64,000 nucleotides of DNA from Bacillota bacterium (GTDB taxonomy: Bacteria > Bacillota > Clostridia > Lachnospirales > Lachnospiraceae), in the NCBI GenBank assembly GCA_023421505.1, contig JAEZTJ010000081.1:208145-272144 (forward strand). Direction: 5' to 3'. The stretch's first letter is position 1, and each line of letters begins with the position of its first letter. Positions 25,089 through 33,175 of the stretch are shown here, piece by piece. Below the pieces are notes generated by a model. The model was given only the letters and a program-made list of their open reading frames with translations. It had not been told where the DNA came from and searched no databases. The translations under genes and the position numbers were made by a program.

Positions 25089-27497
25089 ATGAAATATGGT
25101 TATTTTGACAATGCGAGGAGAGAATATGTAATAGAGCGGGTAGATCTACCAACCTCATGGACCAATTACCTTGGAGTAAGAGAGATGTGTGCCGTAGTGA
25201 ATCATACAGCAGGCGGATATCTGTTTTATCAGTCACCGGAGTATCATCGTATAACGCGTTTTCGTGCAAACAGCATACCAATGGACCGTCCGGGGCATTA
25301 TGTTTACCTGAGGGATGATGAGACAGGTGATTATTGGAGTATTTCCTGGCAGCCGGTAGGAAAGCCGCTTGATAAAGCTGATTATCAGTGTAGGCATGGT
25401 TTATCCTATTCAAAGTATTCCTGTAAGTACAATAATATTGAGGCAGAGCAGACGCTTTTTATTCCAATAGAAGATCCGGTGGAGCTTTGGGATGTAAAGA
25501 TTAAGAATATTGATGATAAGGTAAGAAATATCAGTGTATTCTCTTATCTGGAGTTTTCTTATCATCATATCGATATGGACAACCGTAATTTTCAGATGAG
25601 TAATTATGCAGCAGGTTCCTCCTATGAGGACGGTATCATCGAGCATGATTTGTTTTATGAGGAGTTTGGATATCAGTATTTTACTGCTGATTTTGAACCG
25701 GATAGCTTTGACTGCCTTAGAGATAAATTCATAGGGCTATATCATACGGAAACGAATCCCTATGCGGTTATCAAAGGTGGCTGCCAAGGTACTTACGAAA
25801 AAGGCAATAATCACTGCGGCTCACTGCATAAGAAGCTTCAATTAAAGCCAGGAGAAGAGCTTCGAATGATTTTCATGCTTGGCGAGGGGAACCGCGCAGA
25901 GGGTAAGAAAATAAGAAGTAAGTATTCCGACTTACATAAGGTTGATCAGGCATTTCATAATTTGGCAGATTTCTGGAAAGAAAAGCTGAATAAGCTTCAA
26001 ATTAATACGCCTAATGAAGGAATGAATACTTTAATTAATACCTGGACCTTATATCAGGCAGAAATTAATATCATGTTTTCACGATTTGCCTCCTTTATTG
26101 AAGTAGGAGGACGCACCGGACTCGGATATCGTGATACGTCGCAGGATTCCATGACAGTACCGCATTCCAACCCAGAGAAATGCCGTCAGAGAATTGTTGA
26201 GCTTCTTAGGGCTCTGGTATCAAAGGGATATGGTCTGCATTTATTCCAGCCCGAATGGTTTGAGCCGGATCATGAGGTAAAGCCGTTCAAATCACCGACA
26301 CTCATACCGACGCCGGATAAAAACGATATGATTCATGGAATTGATCAGGCCTGCTCAGACGATGCCCTATGGCTGGTCAGCTCTATCACAGAATTAGTAA
26401 AGGAAACCGGAGAGTTTTCCTTTTTGAATGAGACGATAACCTATGCAGACGGAGGCAGCGGTACAGTATACGAGCATATGACCCGTATTCTGGATTTTTC
26501 CAATGAGCAGGTGGGAAGCACAGGAATCTGTAAGGGCCTTCGGGCGGATTGGAATGACTGCTTAAACCTTGGCGGAGGCGAAAGTGCTATGGTTTCTTTC
26601 CTGCATTACTGGGCTTTAGGTAATTTCTTAGAGATTGCTAATTATCTTGGTAATACTTCAGATACTAATAAATACTCTGCAATGCAGGCAAGAGTAAAAG
26701 AGGTATGTGAAAAAGAATTATGGGATAAAGAGTGGTATATCAGAGGGATAACGAAAAATGGCAAGAAAATAGGCACATCAGAGGATAAGGAAGGCAAAAT
26801 TCATTTAGAATCAAATGCCTGGGCTGTACTTTCCGGTCTTTCCTCAAAAGAAAAGGGGAGGAAGGCAATGGATTCCGTTGATGAATACCTCTATACCCCG
26901 TATGGAATTATGTTAAATGCACCCTCCTATACGGTGCCGGATGATGACATTGGCTTTATCACAAGAGTATATCCGGGTTTAAAAGAAAATGGTGCCATTT
27001 TCAGTCATCCTAACCCCTGGGTGTGGGCTGCGGAATGTAAGCTCGGAAGAGGTGACAGGGCGATGAAATACTATGATGCCCTATGTCCTTATCATCAAAA
27101 TGACAGGATTGAGATAAGAGAGGCAGAACCCTATTCTTATTGTCAGTTTATTATGGGGAGGGAACATACTGCCTTCGGCAGGGCCAGACATCCGTTTATG
27201 ACAGGTACTGGCGGTTGGGCTTATTTTTCAGCAACCAGATATATCTTAGGCATTCGCCCGCAATTTGAGGAATTATTAATTGATCCCTGTATCCCCGCTG
27301 AATGGACAAAATTCACGGTAAGGCGTGAATGGAGAGGTGCTGTATATCAGATTACAGTACTTAATCCGGACCATGTAATGAAAGGTGTCAAAGCAATTCG
27401 GCTTAACGGTAATGAGGTGAAGCAGATTAGAGTAATGCCGGAAGGTAGTGTAAATGAAGTAGAAGTAATTATGGGCAGCAAGGAGGCAGGGATATGA
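25089..27497 (+). CDS. chbP: N,N'-diacetylchitobiose phosphorylase (GH94)
   Basis: Cytoplasmic inverting phosphorylase that splits diacetylchitobiose with phosphate into GlcNAc-1-phosphate and GlcNAc. The 802-residue protein closely follows Vibrio ChbP as I recall it: MKYGYFDN start, TNYLG, RPGHYVYLRDD, HGLSYSK, SRFASFIEVGGRTGLGYRDT, and GLRADWNDCLNLGGGE. W488 and D490 in DWND correspond to the substrate-binding Trp and general-acid Asp. This resemblance separates it from cellobiose and cellodextrin phosphorylases. The ATG at 25089 matches the family N-terminus; an upstream GTG at 25077 overlaps the ribosome site. It overlaps the mutase gene by four bases and feeds it GlcNAc-1-P. Confidence 0.93.
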   Translation: MKYGYFDNARREYVIERVDLPTSWTNYLGVREMCAVVNHTAGGYLFYQSPEYHRITRFRANSIPMDRPGHYVYLRDDETGDYWSISWQPVGKPLDKADYQCRHGLSYSKYSCKYNNIEAEQTLFIPIEDPVELWDVKIKNIDDKVRNISVFSYLEFSYHHIDMDNRNFQMSNYAAGSSYEDGIIEHDLFYEEFGYQYFTADFEPDSFDCLRDKFIGLYHTETNPYAVIKGGCQGTYEKGNNHCGSLHKKLQLKPGEELRMIFMLGEGNRAEGKKIRSKYSDLHKVDQAFHNLADFWKEKLNKLQINTPNEGMNTLINTWTLYQAEINIMFSRFASFIEVGGRTGLGYRDTSQDSMTVPHSNPEKCRQRIVELLRALVSKGYGLHLFQPEWFEPDHEVKPFKSPTLIPTPDKNDMIHGIDQACSDDALWLVSSITELVKETGEFSFLNETITYADGGSGTVYEHMTRILDFSNEQVGSTGICKGLRADWNDCLNLGGGESAMVSFLHYWALGNFLEIANYLGNTSDTNKYSAMQARVKEVCEKELWDKEWYIRGITKNGKKIGTSEDKEGKIHLESNAWAVLSGLSSKEKGRKAMDSVDEYLYTPYGIMLNAPSYTVPDDDIGFITRVYPGLKENGAIFSHPNPWVWAAECKLGRGDRAMKYYDALCPYHQNDRIEIREAEPYSYCQFIMGREHTAFGRARHPFMTGTGGWAYFSATRYILGIRPQFEELLIDPCIPAEWTKFTVRREWRGAVYQITVLNPDHVMKGVKAIRLNGNEVKQIRVMPEGSVNEVEVIMGSKEAGI

Positions 27498-28927
27498 TTA
27501 AATTTGGAACGGGCGGCTGGAGAGCAATCATCGGTGATGAGTTTATAAAATCTAACATACAGAAGTTATCCAAGGGTTTGGCAATGAAAATGAAGGATGA
27601 GGGAGTTGCTGACAAAGGAATTATTCTAGGCTATGACCGCCGTTTCTTATCCAAGGAAGCAATGCAGTGGGCAGCAGAGGTCTTTGCAGCGGAAGGGATT
27701 AAAGCCTTCTTGATTAATCGCTCCTCGCCAACACCGTTAATTATGTTCTATGTTATGAAATATGATTTTCCCTATGGTATGATGATTACAGCAAGTCATA
27801 ATCCGGCAATCTATAATGGGGTTAAAATATTTACTTCTGGGGGCAGGGATGCGGATGAATTCCAGACGCAGGAGATAGAAAATTATATTGCGCATGTAGA
27901 GGAAGCCAGCCTTCATAGTATGGAATACGAAAAAGCCTTAGGATGTGAAATGATATCAGAGATAAATCCAATGAATGAATATATCGATAATATCATTAAT
28001 GCAGTAGATATGCAGGTAATCCGTGAGAGCGGGCTGCGTATTGCACTGGATCCGATGTACGGTGTCAGTGAGACAGCATTAAGAACAATCTTACTTACCG
28101 CCAGATGTGAGGTGGCAATCATACACGACAGACATGATACCTTATTTGGCGGAAGACTTCCCTCTCCCTCTGCACACACCTTAAGAAGCCTGCAAAACTA
28201 TGTCATCGATCGTCATTACGACCTTGGAATCGCTACGGATGGAGATGCGGATCGTATCGGTGTGATTGATGATAAAGGAAATTTTCTTCATCCTAATGAT
28301 ATTCTTGTGCTCTTATATTACTATCTTGTGAAGTATAAGGGTTGGCGGGGAGCCGCTGTTAGAAATATTGCAACTACCCATTTACTGGATAAGGTAGCAG
28401 AAAGCTTTGGTGAGAAGTGTTATGAGGTTCCTGTTGGATTTAAATATATTTCCTCCAAAATGAATGAGACTAATGCAGTCATAGGTGGTGAATCCTCAGG
28501 AGGTTTGACTGTCCGAGGTCATATCAAGGGAAAGGATGGAGTTTACGCTGCAGCCTTACTGGTAGAAATGATTGCAGTTGTGGGAAAGAAGCTTTCCGAA
28601 ATAGTGGCAGAAATTAAAAGGGAATATGGATGCTATTATTTGGAAGAAAAGGATTACCGCTTTGATATGGAAAAGAAGCAGGAGATTTATCAAACCTTGC
28701 TGATTGATAAACTGTTACCGGAGCTTCCTTATGAAATCAATAAAATTTCCTACCTTGACGGCTGTAAGGTTTATTTTGAGAATGGTGGCTGGATTGCCAT
28801 ACGTTTCTCTGGTACGGAACCTTTACTTCGAATCTTCTGTGAAATGCCGGAAGAAGCTGCAGCAAGTGAAACCTGTAAATTATTTGAATACTTTTTTGGC
28901 ATCAATTACAACATCATTTCTGTGTAA
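27494..28927 (+). CDS. Phosphohexomutase, probable phosphoacetylglucosamine mutase
   Basis: Alpha-D-phosphohexomutase family, 477 residues, four domains. The phosphoserine loop is TASHNPA, the metal-binding loop DGDADRIG, the sugar-recognition loop GGESSGG and the C-terminal phosphate-binding motif RFSGTEPLLR. The start overlaps the phosphorylase stop codon, so the two are made together. The natural job is therefore conversion of GlcNAc-1-phosphate to GlcNAc-6-phosphate for NagA, as in Vibrio chitobiose loci; glucose or mannose phosphates as substrates are not excluded. Confidence 0.9.
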   Translation: MIKFGTGGWRAIIGDEFIKSNIQKLSKGLAMKMKDEGVADKGIILGYDRRFLSKEAMQWAAEVFAAEGIKAFLINRSSPTPLIMFYVMKYDFPYGMMITASHNPAIYNGVKIFTSGGRDADEFQTQEIENYIAHVEEASLHSMEYEKALGCEMISEINPMNEYIDNIINAVDMQVIRESGLRIALDPMYGVSETALRTILLTARCEVAIIHDRHDTLFGGRLPSPSAHTLRSLQNYVIDRHYDLGIATDGDADRIGVIDDKGNFLHPNDILVLLYYYLVKYKGWRGAAVRNIATTHLLDKVAESFGEKCYEVPVGFKYISSKMNETNAVIGGESSGGLTVRGHIKGKDGVYAAALLVEMIAVVGKKLSEIVAEIKREYGCYYLEEKDYRFDMEKKQEIYQTLLIDKLLPELPYEINKISYLDGCKVYFENGGWIAIRFSGTEPLLRIFCEMPEEAAASETCKLFEYFFGINYNIISV

Positions 28928-28952
28928 ATAATGGAATAGAATAGATTTATTA

Positions 28953-28990
28953 GAAAAATGGGTTGTTCTTTATGAATACCCATTTTTTGT
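28953..28990 (+). terminator. Rho-independent terminator after the mutase gene
   Basis: AAAAATGGGT pairs with ACCCATTTTTTG around a 14-base loop and includes a T-tract on the 3' side. It ends the phosphorylase-mutase unit. Confidence 0.88.
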
Positions 28991-29088
28991 AATGCATTTA
29001 AGGTATAAAATTATTCTGACTGAAGATGTATTATAAAGCTTACCTTTGAAAAGGTTGTGAAATAGTGCTTATAAACCCTTGGACTAAA

Positions 29089-29104
29089 ATATATACGTAT
29101 ATAT
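29089..29104. promoter_or_regulatory. Candidate LacI-family operator, distal
   Basis: The perfect 16-base palindrome ATATATACGTATATAT is identical to the one at 29456-29471 next to the lacI-type gene. Two identical sites about 367 bases apart could support a repression loop; that is inference. Confidence 0.5.
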
Positions 29105-29213
29105 ATAGGGTAATTAAATATAAATCATTAAAGTTTAAAAATCTTTACGATATTTGTTTTTATCATTTATAATATTATATATATTAATAATATAATAAAC
29201 CTGTCCTTTGATT

Positions 29214-29340
29214 AGTTTATAACGAGGATAACTCAAGCACACTAACGTACATGCTTTTGGGCATAAATTATGAAGAATAGCGTCATTTGCTATTCTTATA
29301 AAGGCTAGCATGTACTTTACAAGACTATTCACACTATTCA
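29214..29340 (+). repeat. Repeat family R4, copy 1
   Basis: The core hairpin GAATAG-cgtcatttg-CTATTC is followed by TATAAAGGCT and then TTTACAAGACTATTCAC. The same order occurs at 39272-39363 and, inverted, at 44711-44800. Confidence 0.6.
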
Positions 29341-29411
29341 TAAATTTTTTTAAGAACAGATTTAAATATAAGATTACTTATTTTCATACTATTATTATGA
29401 ACAAGCTTCAC

Positions 29412-29441
29412 TTGACAAGCGTGCAGGAATAGAGGTATTAT
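29412..29441 (+). promoter_or_regulatory. Promoter of the LacI-type regulator gene
   Basis: A perfect TTGACA (29412-29417) and TATTAT (29436-29441) with an 18-base spacer. The palindromic operator at 29456-29471 lies just after the expected transcription start, a position suited to autorepression. Confidence 0.7.
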
Positions 29442-29455
29442 ATTTATATAAATAA

Positions 29456-29471
29456 ATATATACGTATATAT
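29456..29471. promoter_or_regulatory. Candidate LacI-family operator, proximal
   Basis: The perfect palindrome ATATATACGTATATAT with a central CG, as in many LacI/GalR operators, lies 14 bases before the regulator's start and immediately upstream of its ribosome site. Confidence 0.6.
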
Positions 29472-29485
29472 TATGGAGGGGAGCC

Positions 29486-30487
29486 ATGAAAGTAACCATA
29501 GAGGATGTAGTAAAAAAATCCGGTTTATCCTATGTGACAGTTTCCAGAGTAATCAGCAATGCACCTAATGTCCGGGAGGCAAATCGTAAAAGAGTTATGG
29601 AAGCAATAGAAGAACTGGGTTATGTGCCGAGCGCAGCAGCCAGGTCACTTGCAACAGGTAAAACCAATGTTATTGCTATGTTTATATCTGATATCACAGA
29701 TGATTTTTTTGGAAGTATTATAAAAGAAGTTAATAGGTATTTATTAGAACAAGGATATTTGTTGGCAATATCTATCTGTGATGATAAGGAAGATCGGCTT
29801 GATACTGCTTTTCTTAATCAAAACAGGGTGGATGGAGTTATCTTACTGGTTCCGAATAAGGAAAAGTATTATATCAATATTTTAAAAAGCCAGAAAGTTC
29901 CCTTTGTAGTTGTGGATAACCAGACAATTAATGAAGACATCACATCAATCCTTGCTGACAATGTAACTGGCGGATATATAGCTGTTAAGCACCTGTTGGA
30001 CTTAGGTCACACGCAGATTGGTTTTATAGGGGCTGCCCCTTATGGTTTAACAACGCTGGAGAGGCAGATGGGAGCGATAAAGGCACTTACGGAATGCTCC
30101 TTACAGCCGACTGCTGTAGAATACGGAGATTATGATCAATTAACCGGATATCATACCATTATTAAGTGGCATTCCGAGAATACGCTGCCTTCGGCAGTTT
30201 TTGCCTTTGATGACAATATTGCAATTGGAGTTGTAAATGCAGCAAAGGATCTGGGTTTAAAGGTTCCCCAAGACTTATCAGTAATAGGCTATGATGATAG
30301 TCCTTTGGCAAATCATTTTACACCCAGAATTACCTCAGTAAGGCAACCAGCAGAGGAAATGGCGCAAAAAGCAGTAAATCAGCTGCTATCGATTATTCAT
30401 AATCAGAATAAAAGTTATTATTCTACAAAGCTTGCACCTAAATTAGCTGTGAAAGATTCAACAGTTGCCTGTAGTAAAATTCATTAG
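29486..30487 (+). CDS. LacI/GalR-family transcriptional regulator
   Basis: 333 residues. The N-terminal helix-turn-helix (TIEDVVKKSGLSYVTVSRVI) and hinge helix (PSAAARSLATGKTN) are followed by a periplasmic-binding-protein-like effector domain with the usual AVFAFDDNIAIGV and VIGYDDSPLANHFTPRITSV segments. GGAGGGGAG precedes the ATG. It lies between the phosphorylase unit and the GH4-kinase genes, so the effector is probably a chitin-derived sugar or sugar phosphate. Two identical palindromes upstream are probable binding sites. Confidence 0.93.
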   Translation: MKVTIEDVVKKSGLSYVTVSRVISNAPNVREANRKRVMEAIEELGYVPSAAARSLATGKTNVIAMFISDITDDFFGSIIKEVNRYLLEQGYLLAISICDDKEDRLDTAFLNQNRVDGVILLVPNKEKYYINILKSQKVPFVVVDNQTINEDITSILADNVTGGYIAVKHLLDLGHTQIGFIGAAPYGLTTLERQMGAIKALTECSLQPTAVEYGDYDQLTGYHTIIKWHSENTLPSAVFAFDDNIAIGVVNAAKDLGLKVPQDLSVIGYDDSPLANHFTPRITSVRQPAEEMAQKAVNQLLSIIHNQNKSYYSTKLAPKLAVKDSTVACSKIH

Positions 30488-30550
30488 GAAGTTAACGAAT
30501 AAGCATGCTTGGTTATGGGCTTAGGAATAACAAAAGATAGGAGAAAAATT

Positions 30551-31831
30551 ATGTCGAATTTAAAACTTACCATAATAGGTGCAGGAAGCACCTACACGCC
30601 GGAATTAATTGAGGGTATTATCGAACGCTTTGACCATCTGCCGGTTACAGAGCTTGTACTTATGGATATTAACCAAAGGAAACTTGATATTGTCGGGGGC
30701 CTATGCAAACGTATGATTGAAAAAGCAGGCCTTAAAACAGAAGTTAAATTAATGCTGGAGCTGAAGGAGGCACTGAAGCATGCTGATTTTGTCCTAACGC
30801 AAATCCGTGTCGGTCAATTAGCATGCAGAATACTGGATGAAAAAATACCGTTAAAATATGGTTTAATCGGACAGGAAACAACGGGTATCGGTGGTTTTTT
30901 TAAGGCACTTCGTACCATTCCTGCTTTATTAGAAATTACAAAATGCATGGAGTTGGTTTGTCCGGATGCTTGGCTGATCAATTTCTCCAATCCTTCCGGA
31001 ATTTTAGCGCAGGCGTTACAAAATCATACAAAAATCAAGACAATTGGTTTATGCAATGTTCCTATTAATATGATAGAGGGCTTGGAAAAAGGACTCGGAA
31101 AAACGAATTTGGATATCGAGTATGTTGGTCTTAATCATCTAAGCTATATTACCGGAGTGAAAAAGGATGGAGAAGATTTACTACTTGACGCGTTAAAGCA
31201 GGGAGTGAATGGTCAGGGTATGAAAAATATCCCTCTACAGGGCTTTAGCAGTGAATTAATTAAAACGATCGGTGCGATACCATCTTCTTATCTGGAGTAT
31301 TTTTATTATCGCGAGGATAAATTAAAACATTTATTGGAGGAAGAAAAATGCCGCGGGGAAGTCTGCGTGGATATAGAAGAACGTCTTTTAACACTCTACC
31401 AGGATGATGATTTATGCATAAAACCAAAAGAGCTTGAAAGCCGTGGGGGTGCGCGTTATTCAGAGGCAGCGATATCTTTAGTAGATGCGATCTATAACGA
31501 TAAGAAAGAGGTACATATTGTGAATACCTTAAATCAAGGAGCCTTGGAATTTATGGATTGTGATGATTCAGTGGAAATCTCAGCTGTAATCGGAAAGAAT
31601 GGAGTAACCCCTATCCCTATTCGGGGATTTAAGAATCAGCATATAATGGAGCTTATGCAGACGGTAAAAGCATATGAACGTCATACTGTGGAAGCTGCCA
31701 TTCATGGAAATGCTGCTGAAGCGATGAAGGCCCTGTTGATCCATCCGTTGGTTGGAGACTATAAGATAGCCAAAGCATGCTTTGAGGAAATGAAAGAGGC
31801 TCATAAAGCATATCTTCCACAGTTTATTTAG
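30551..31831 (+). CDS. GH4-family glycosidase (6-phospho-beta-glucosidase-like)
   Basis: NAD- and metal-dependent family 4 hydrolase of 426 residues. The N-terminal dinucleotide motif is GAGSTYTPELI, the metal/NAD contact is NFSNPSG, the metal cysteine is in LCNVP and the histidine in GLNHLSY. Within GH4 it looks like the 6-phospho-beta-glucosidase group (LicH/CelF/ChbF) rather than alpha-glucosidases or galactosidases. In E. coli the GH4 ChbF cleaves chitobiose-6-phosphate. Here no PTS transporter accompanies it, so the source of a 6-phospho-disaccharide is unclear. The ATG at 30551 follows AGGAG; the upstream in-frame ATG at 30509 is rejected. Confidence 0.88.
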   Translation: MSNLKLTIIGAGSTYTPELIEGIIERFDHLPVTELVLMDINQRKLDIVGGLCKRMIEKAGLKTEVKLMLELKEALKHADFVLTQIRVGQLACRILDEKIPLKYGLIGQETTGIGGFFKALRTIPALLEITKCMELVCPDAWLINFSNPSGILAQALQNHTKIKTIGLCNVPINMIEGLEKGLGKTNLDIEYVGLNHLSYITGVKKDGEDLLLDALKQGVNGQGMKNIPLQGFSSELIKTIGAIPSSYLEYFYYREDKLKHLLEEEKCRGEVCVDIEERLLTLYQDDDLCIKPKELESRGGARYSEAAISLVDAIYNDKKEVHIVNTLNQGALEFMDCDDSVEISAVIGKNGVTPIPIRGFKNQHIMELMQTVKAYERHTVEAAIHGNAAEAMKALLIHPLVGDYKIAKACFEEMKEAHKAYLPQFI

Positions 31832-31837
31832 GATTAG

Positions 31838-32033
31838 GGTGACAAAAGCCCATTTACAAAATGTAATTCGTCAATTTGCACAATTTATATCTGTGAAATT
31901 GTGATACAAAACATAGTTTGCTAGCAACACGCTTTTGCTTGGATGAAACATCAAACTATGTTTTGCATCACTTTGGTATAGGTTGTGAATGTGTAAATTG
32001 ACGAAGCTAAATTACTCGAAGGGCTTTTAACAC
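31838..32033. repeat. Long palindromic repeat R3, copy 1
   Basis: The ends are GTGACAAAAGCCC and GGGCTTTTAACAC. Nested arms pair CGTCAATTTGCAC with GTGTAAATTGACG and GTGATACAAAACATAG with CTATGTTTTGCATCAC. A second copy lies at 54260-54522. The element fills the gap between the GH4 and kinase genes and is probably transcribed with them. Confidence 0.7.
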
Positions 32034-32071
32034 ATAAATCTTAACAGTTTATTTTATAAAGGAGAGATTCC

Positions 32072-33070
32072 ATGGAAAAGAAATATATAATTGGAGTAGA
32101 TGGTGGTGGAACCAAGACGGATTATTTAATCTTTACTACAGCAGGGGAATGGGTTGATAACCTGCGGGTGGAAAGCCGTAGTCATGAGGTTTTAGAAGGA
32201 GGCTTTGAGGAGGTAGAAAAAAAGCTTTTAGAGGATATTGATTATTTATTAATGAAGAATTCCATAGATAAACATGAAATATGTTCGGCAGTATTTGGAT
32301 TGGCCGGTATTGATACACCGATGCAGTTAAGCAGGATGAAAGAGATTCTAAACAAAACAGATTTGAATTATATGGTTTCAAACGATGCCTTACTTGGTAT
32401 CAAAGCAGGCTGTTCCTCAGGAGTTGGAGTCTGCTCCATCAACGGAACCGGAACTGTTGCTGCAGGTATTAACGAGGCGGGCGACATGCTGCAGGTCGGT
32501 GGTATAGGTATGGCGACCGGTGACAGTGCTGGTGGTCATTTTATTGCTACCTTAGCAGTAAGGGCGGTATATGATTATTATTTCCGCTGCGGTTCCAAAA
32601 CCATCTTAACAGAAAAAATAATGAAATTCTTTCATATACAAGACCCTATAGAATTAATGAACGTTATAAGTGATAAATTCTACAAAAACCGTAAGCTGGA
32701 TAAAGCAATCGTTACTTATTTATTTGATGCGGTGAATGAGTCCGATGCAGTTGCTGTAGATATTGTAAAGGAATTAGCCAATCAGCTTGCAAAGTCGGTT
32801 TCCGGCTGTATTCTGGGACTTGATTTTAAATATTTTCCGGAAATTGTTTTGGCTGGATCTGTATGGACAAAATCGAAATGTCCGCTCTTACTGTCTCATT
32901 TTAAAGAAGGTATCTACCGGTATACTAAGAAAAAACCTGAGCCCTTTCTGCTTAACGTAATCCCTGCTGCAGGTGCAGTATTATGGGCACTGGAATTGGC
33001 GCAGAACCATCCGGCTACCAAGGAGCAGAGAAAGCTTATTATTAATAATAAAGTTCTGAAGCATTTATAA
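32072..33070 (+). CDS. BadF/BadG-type sugar kinase, probable N-acetylglucosamine kinase
   Basis: ASKHA-fold ATPase of 332 residues. The phosphate-1 loop is GVDGGGTKTD, the second phosphate motif is SINGTGTVAAG and the third glycine-rich segment is VGGIGMATGDSAGGHF. This branch includes eukaryotic and bacterial GlcNAc kinases. In the pathway it would phosphorylate the free GlcNAc released by the phosphorylase, giving GlcNAc-6-P for NagA. Because a GH4 enzyme sits directly upstream, a role as disaccharide kinase is an alternative. AAAGGAG is eight bases before the ATG. Confidence 0.85.
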   Translation: MEKKYIIGVDGGGTKTDYLIFTTAGEWVDNLRVESRSHEVLEGGFEEVEKKLLEDIDYLLMKNSIDKHEICSAVFGLAGIDTPMQLSRMKEILNKTDLNYMVSNDALLGIKAGCSSGVGVCSINGTGTVAAGINEAGDMLQVGGIGMATGDSAGGHFIATLAVRAVYDYYFRCGSKTILTEKIMKFFHIQDPIELMNVISDKFYKNRKLDKAIVTYLFDAVNESDAVAVDIVKELANQLAKSVSGCILGLDFKYFPEIVLAGSVWTKSKCPLLLSHFKEGIYRYTKKKPEPFLLNVIPAAGAVLWALELAQNHPATKEQRKLIINNKVLKHL

Positions 33071-33129
33071 ACCTTAATATCTTTCACTCAGCAAGTTTTA
33101 TATCTGTTCTGCGCACATAAACTAGAGAC

Positions 33130-33171
33130 GCGCATTGTCTCGCATCGAATAAGCAGTATACATAGGGAGGG
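33130..33171. repeat. Short two-copy repeat R5, copy 1
   Basis: GCGCATTGTCTCGCATCGA followed by ATAAGCAGTATACATAGGG resembles 49741-49787 (GCGCAAGTCTCGCAAGCGAG, then AATAAGCAGTGCACAAATGG). Both lie directly before a coding start and end in a G-rich site. Confidence 0.4.
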
Positions 33172-33175
33172 AACT

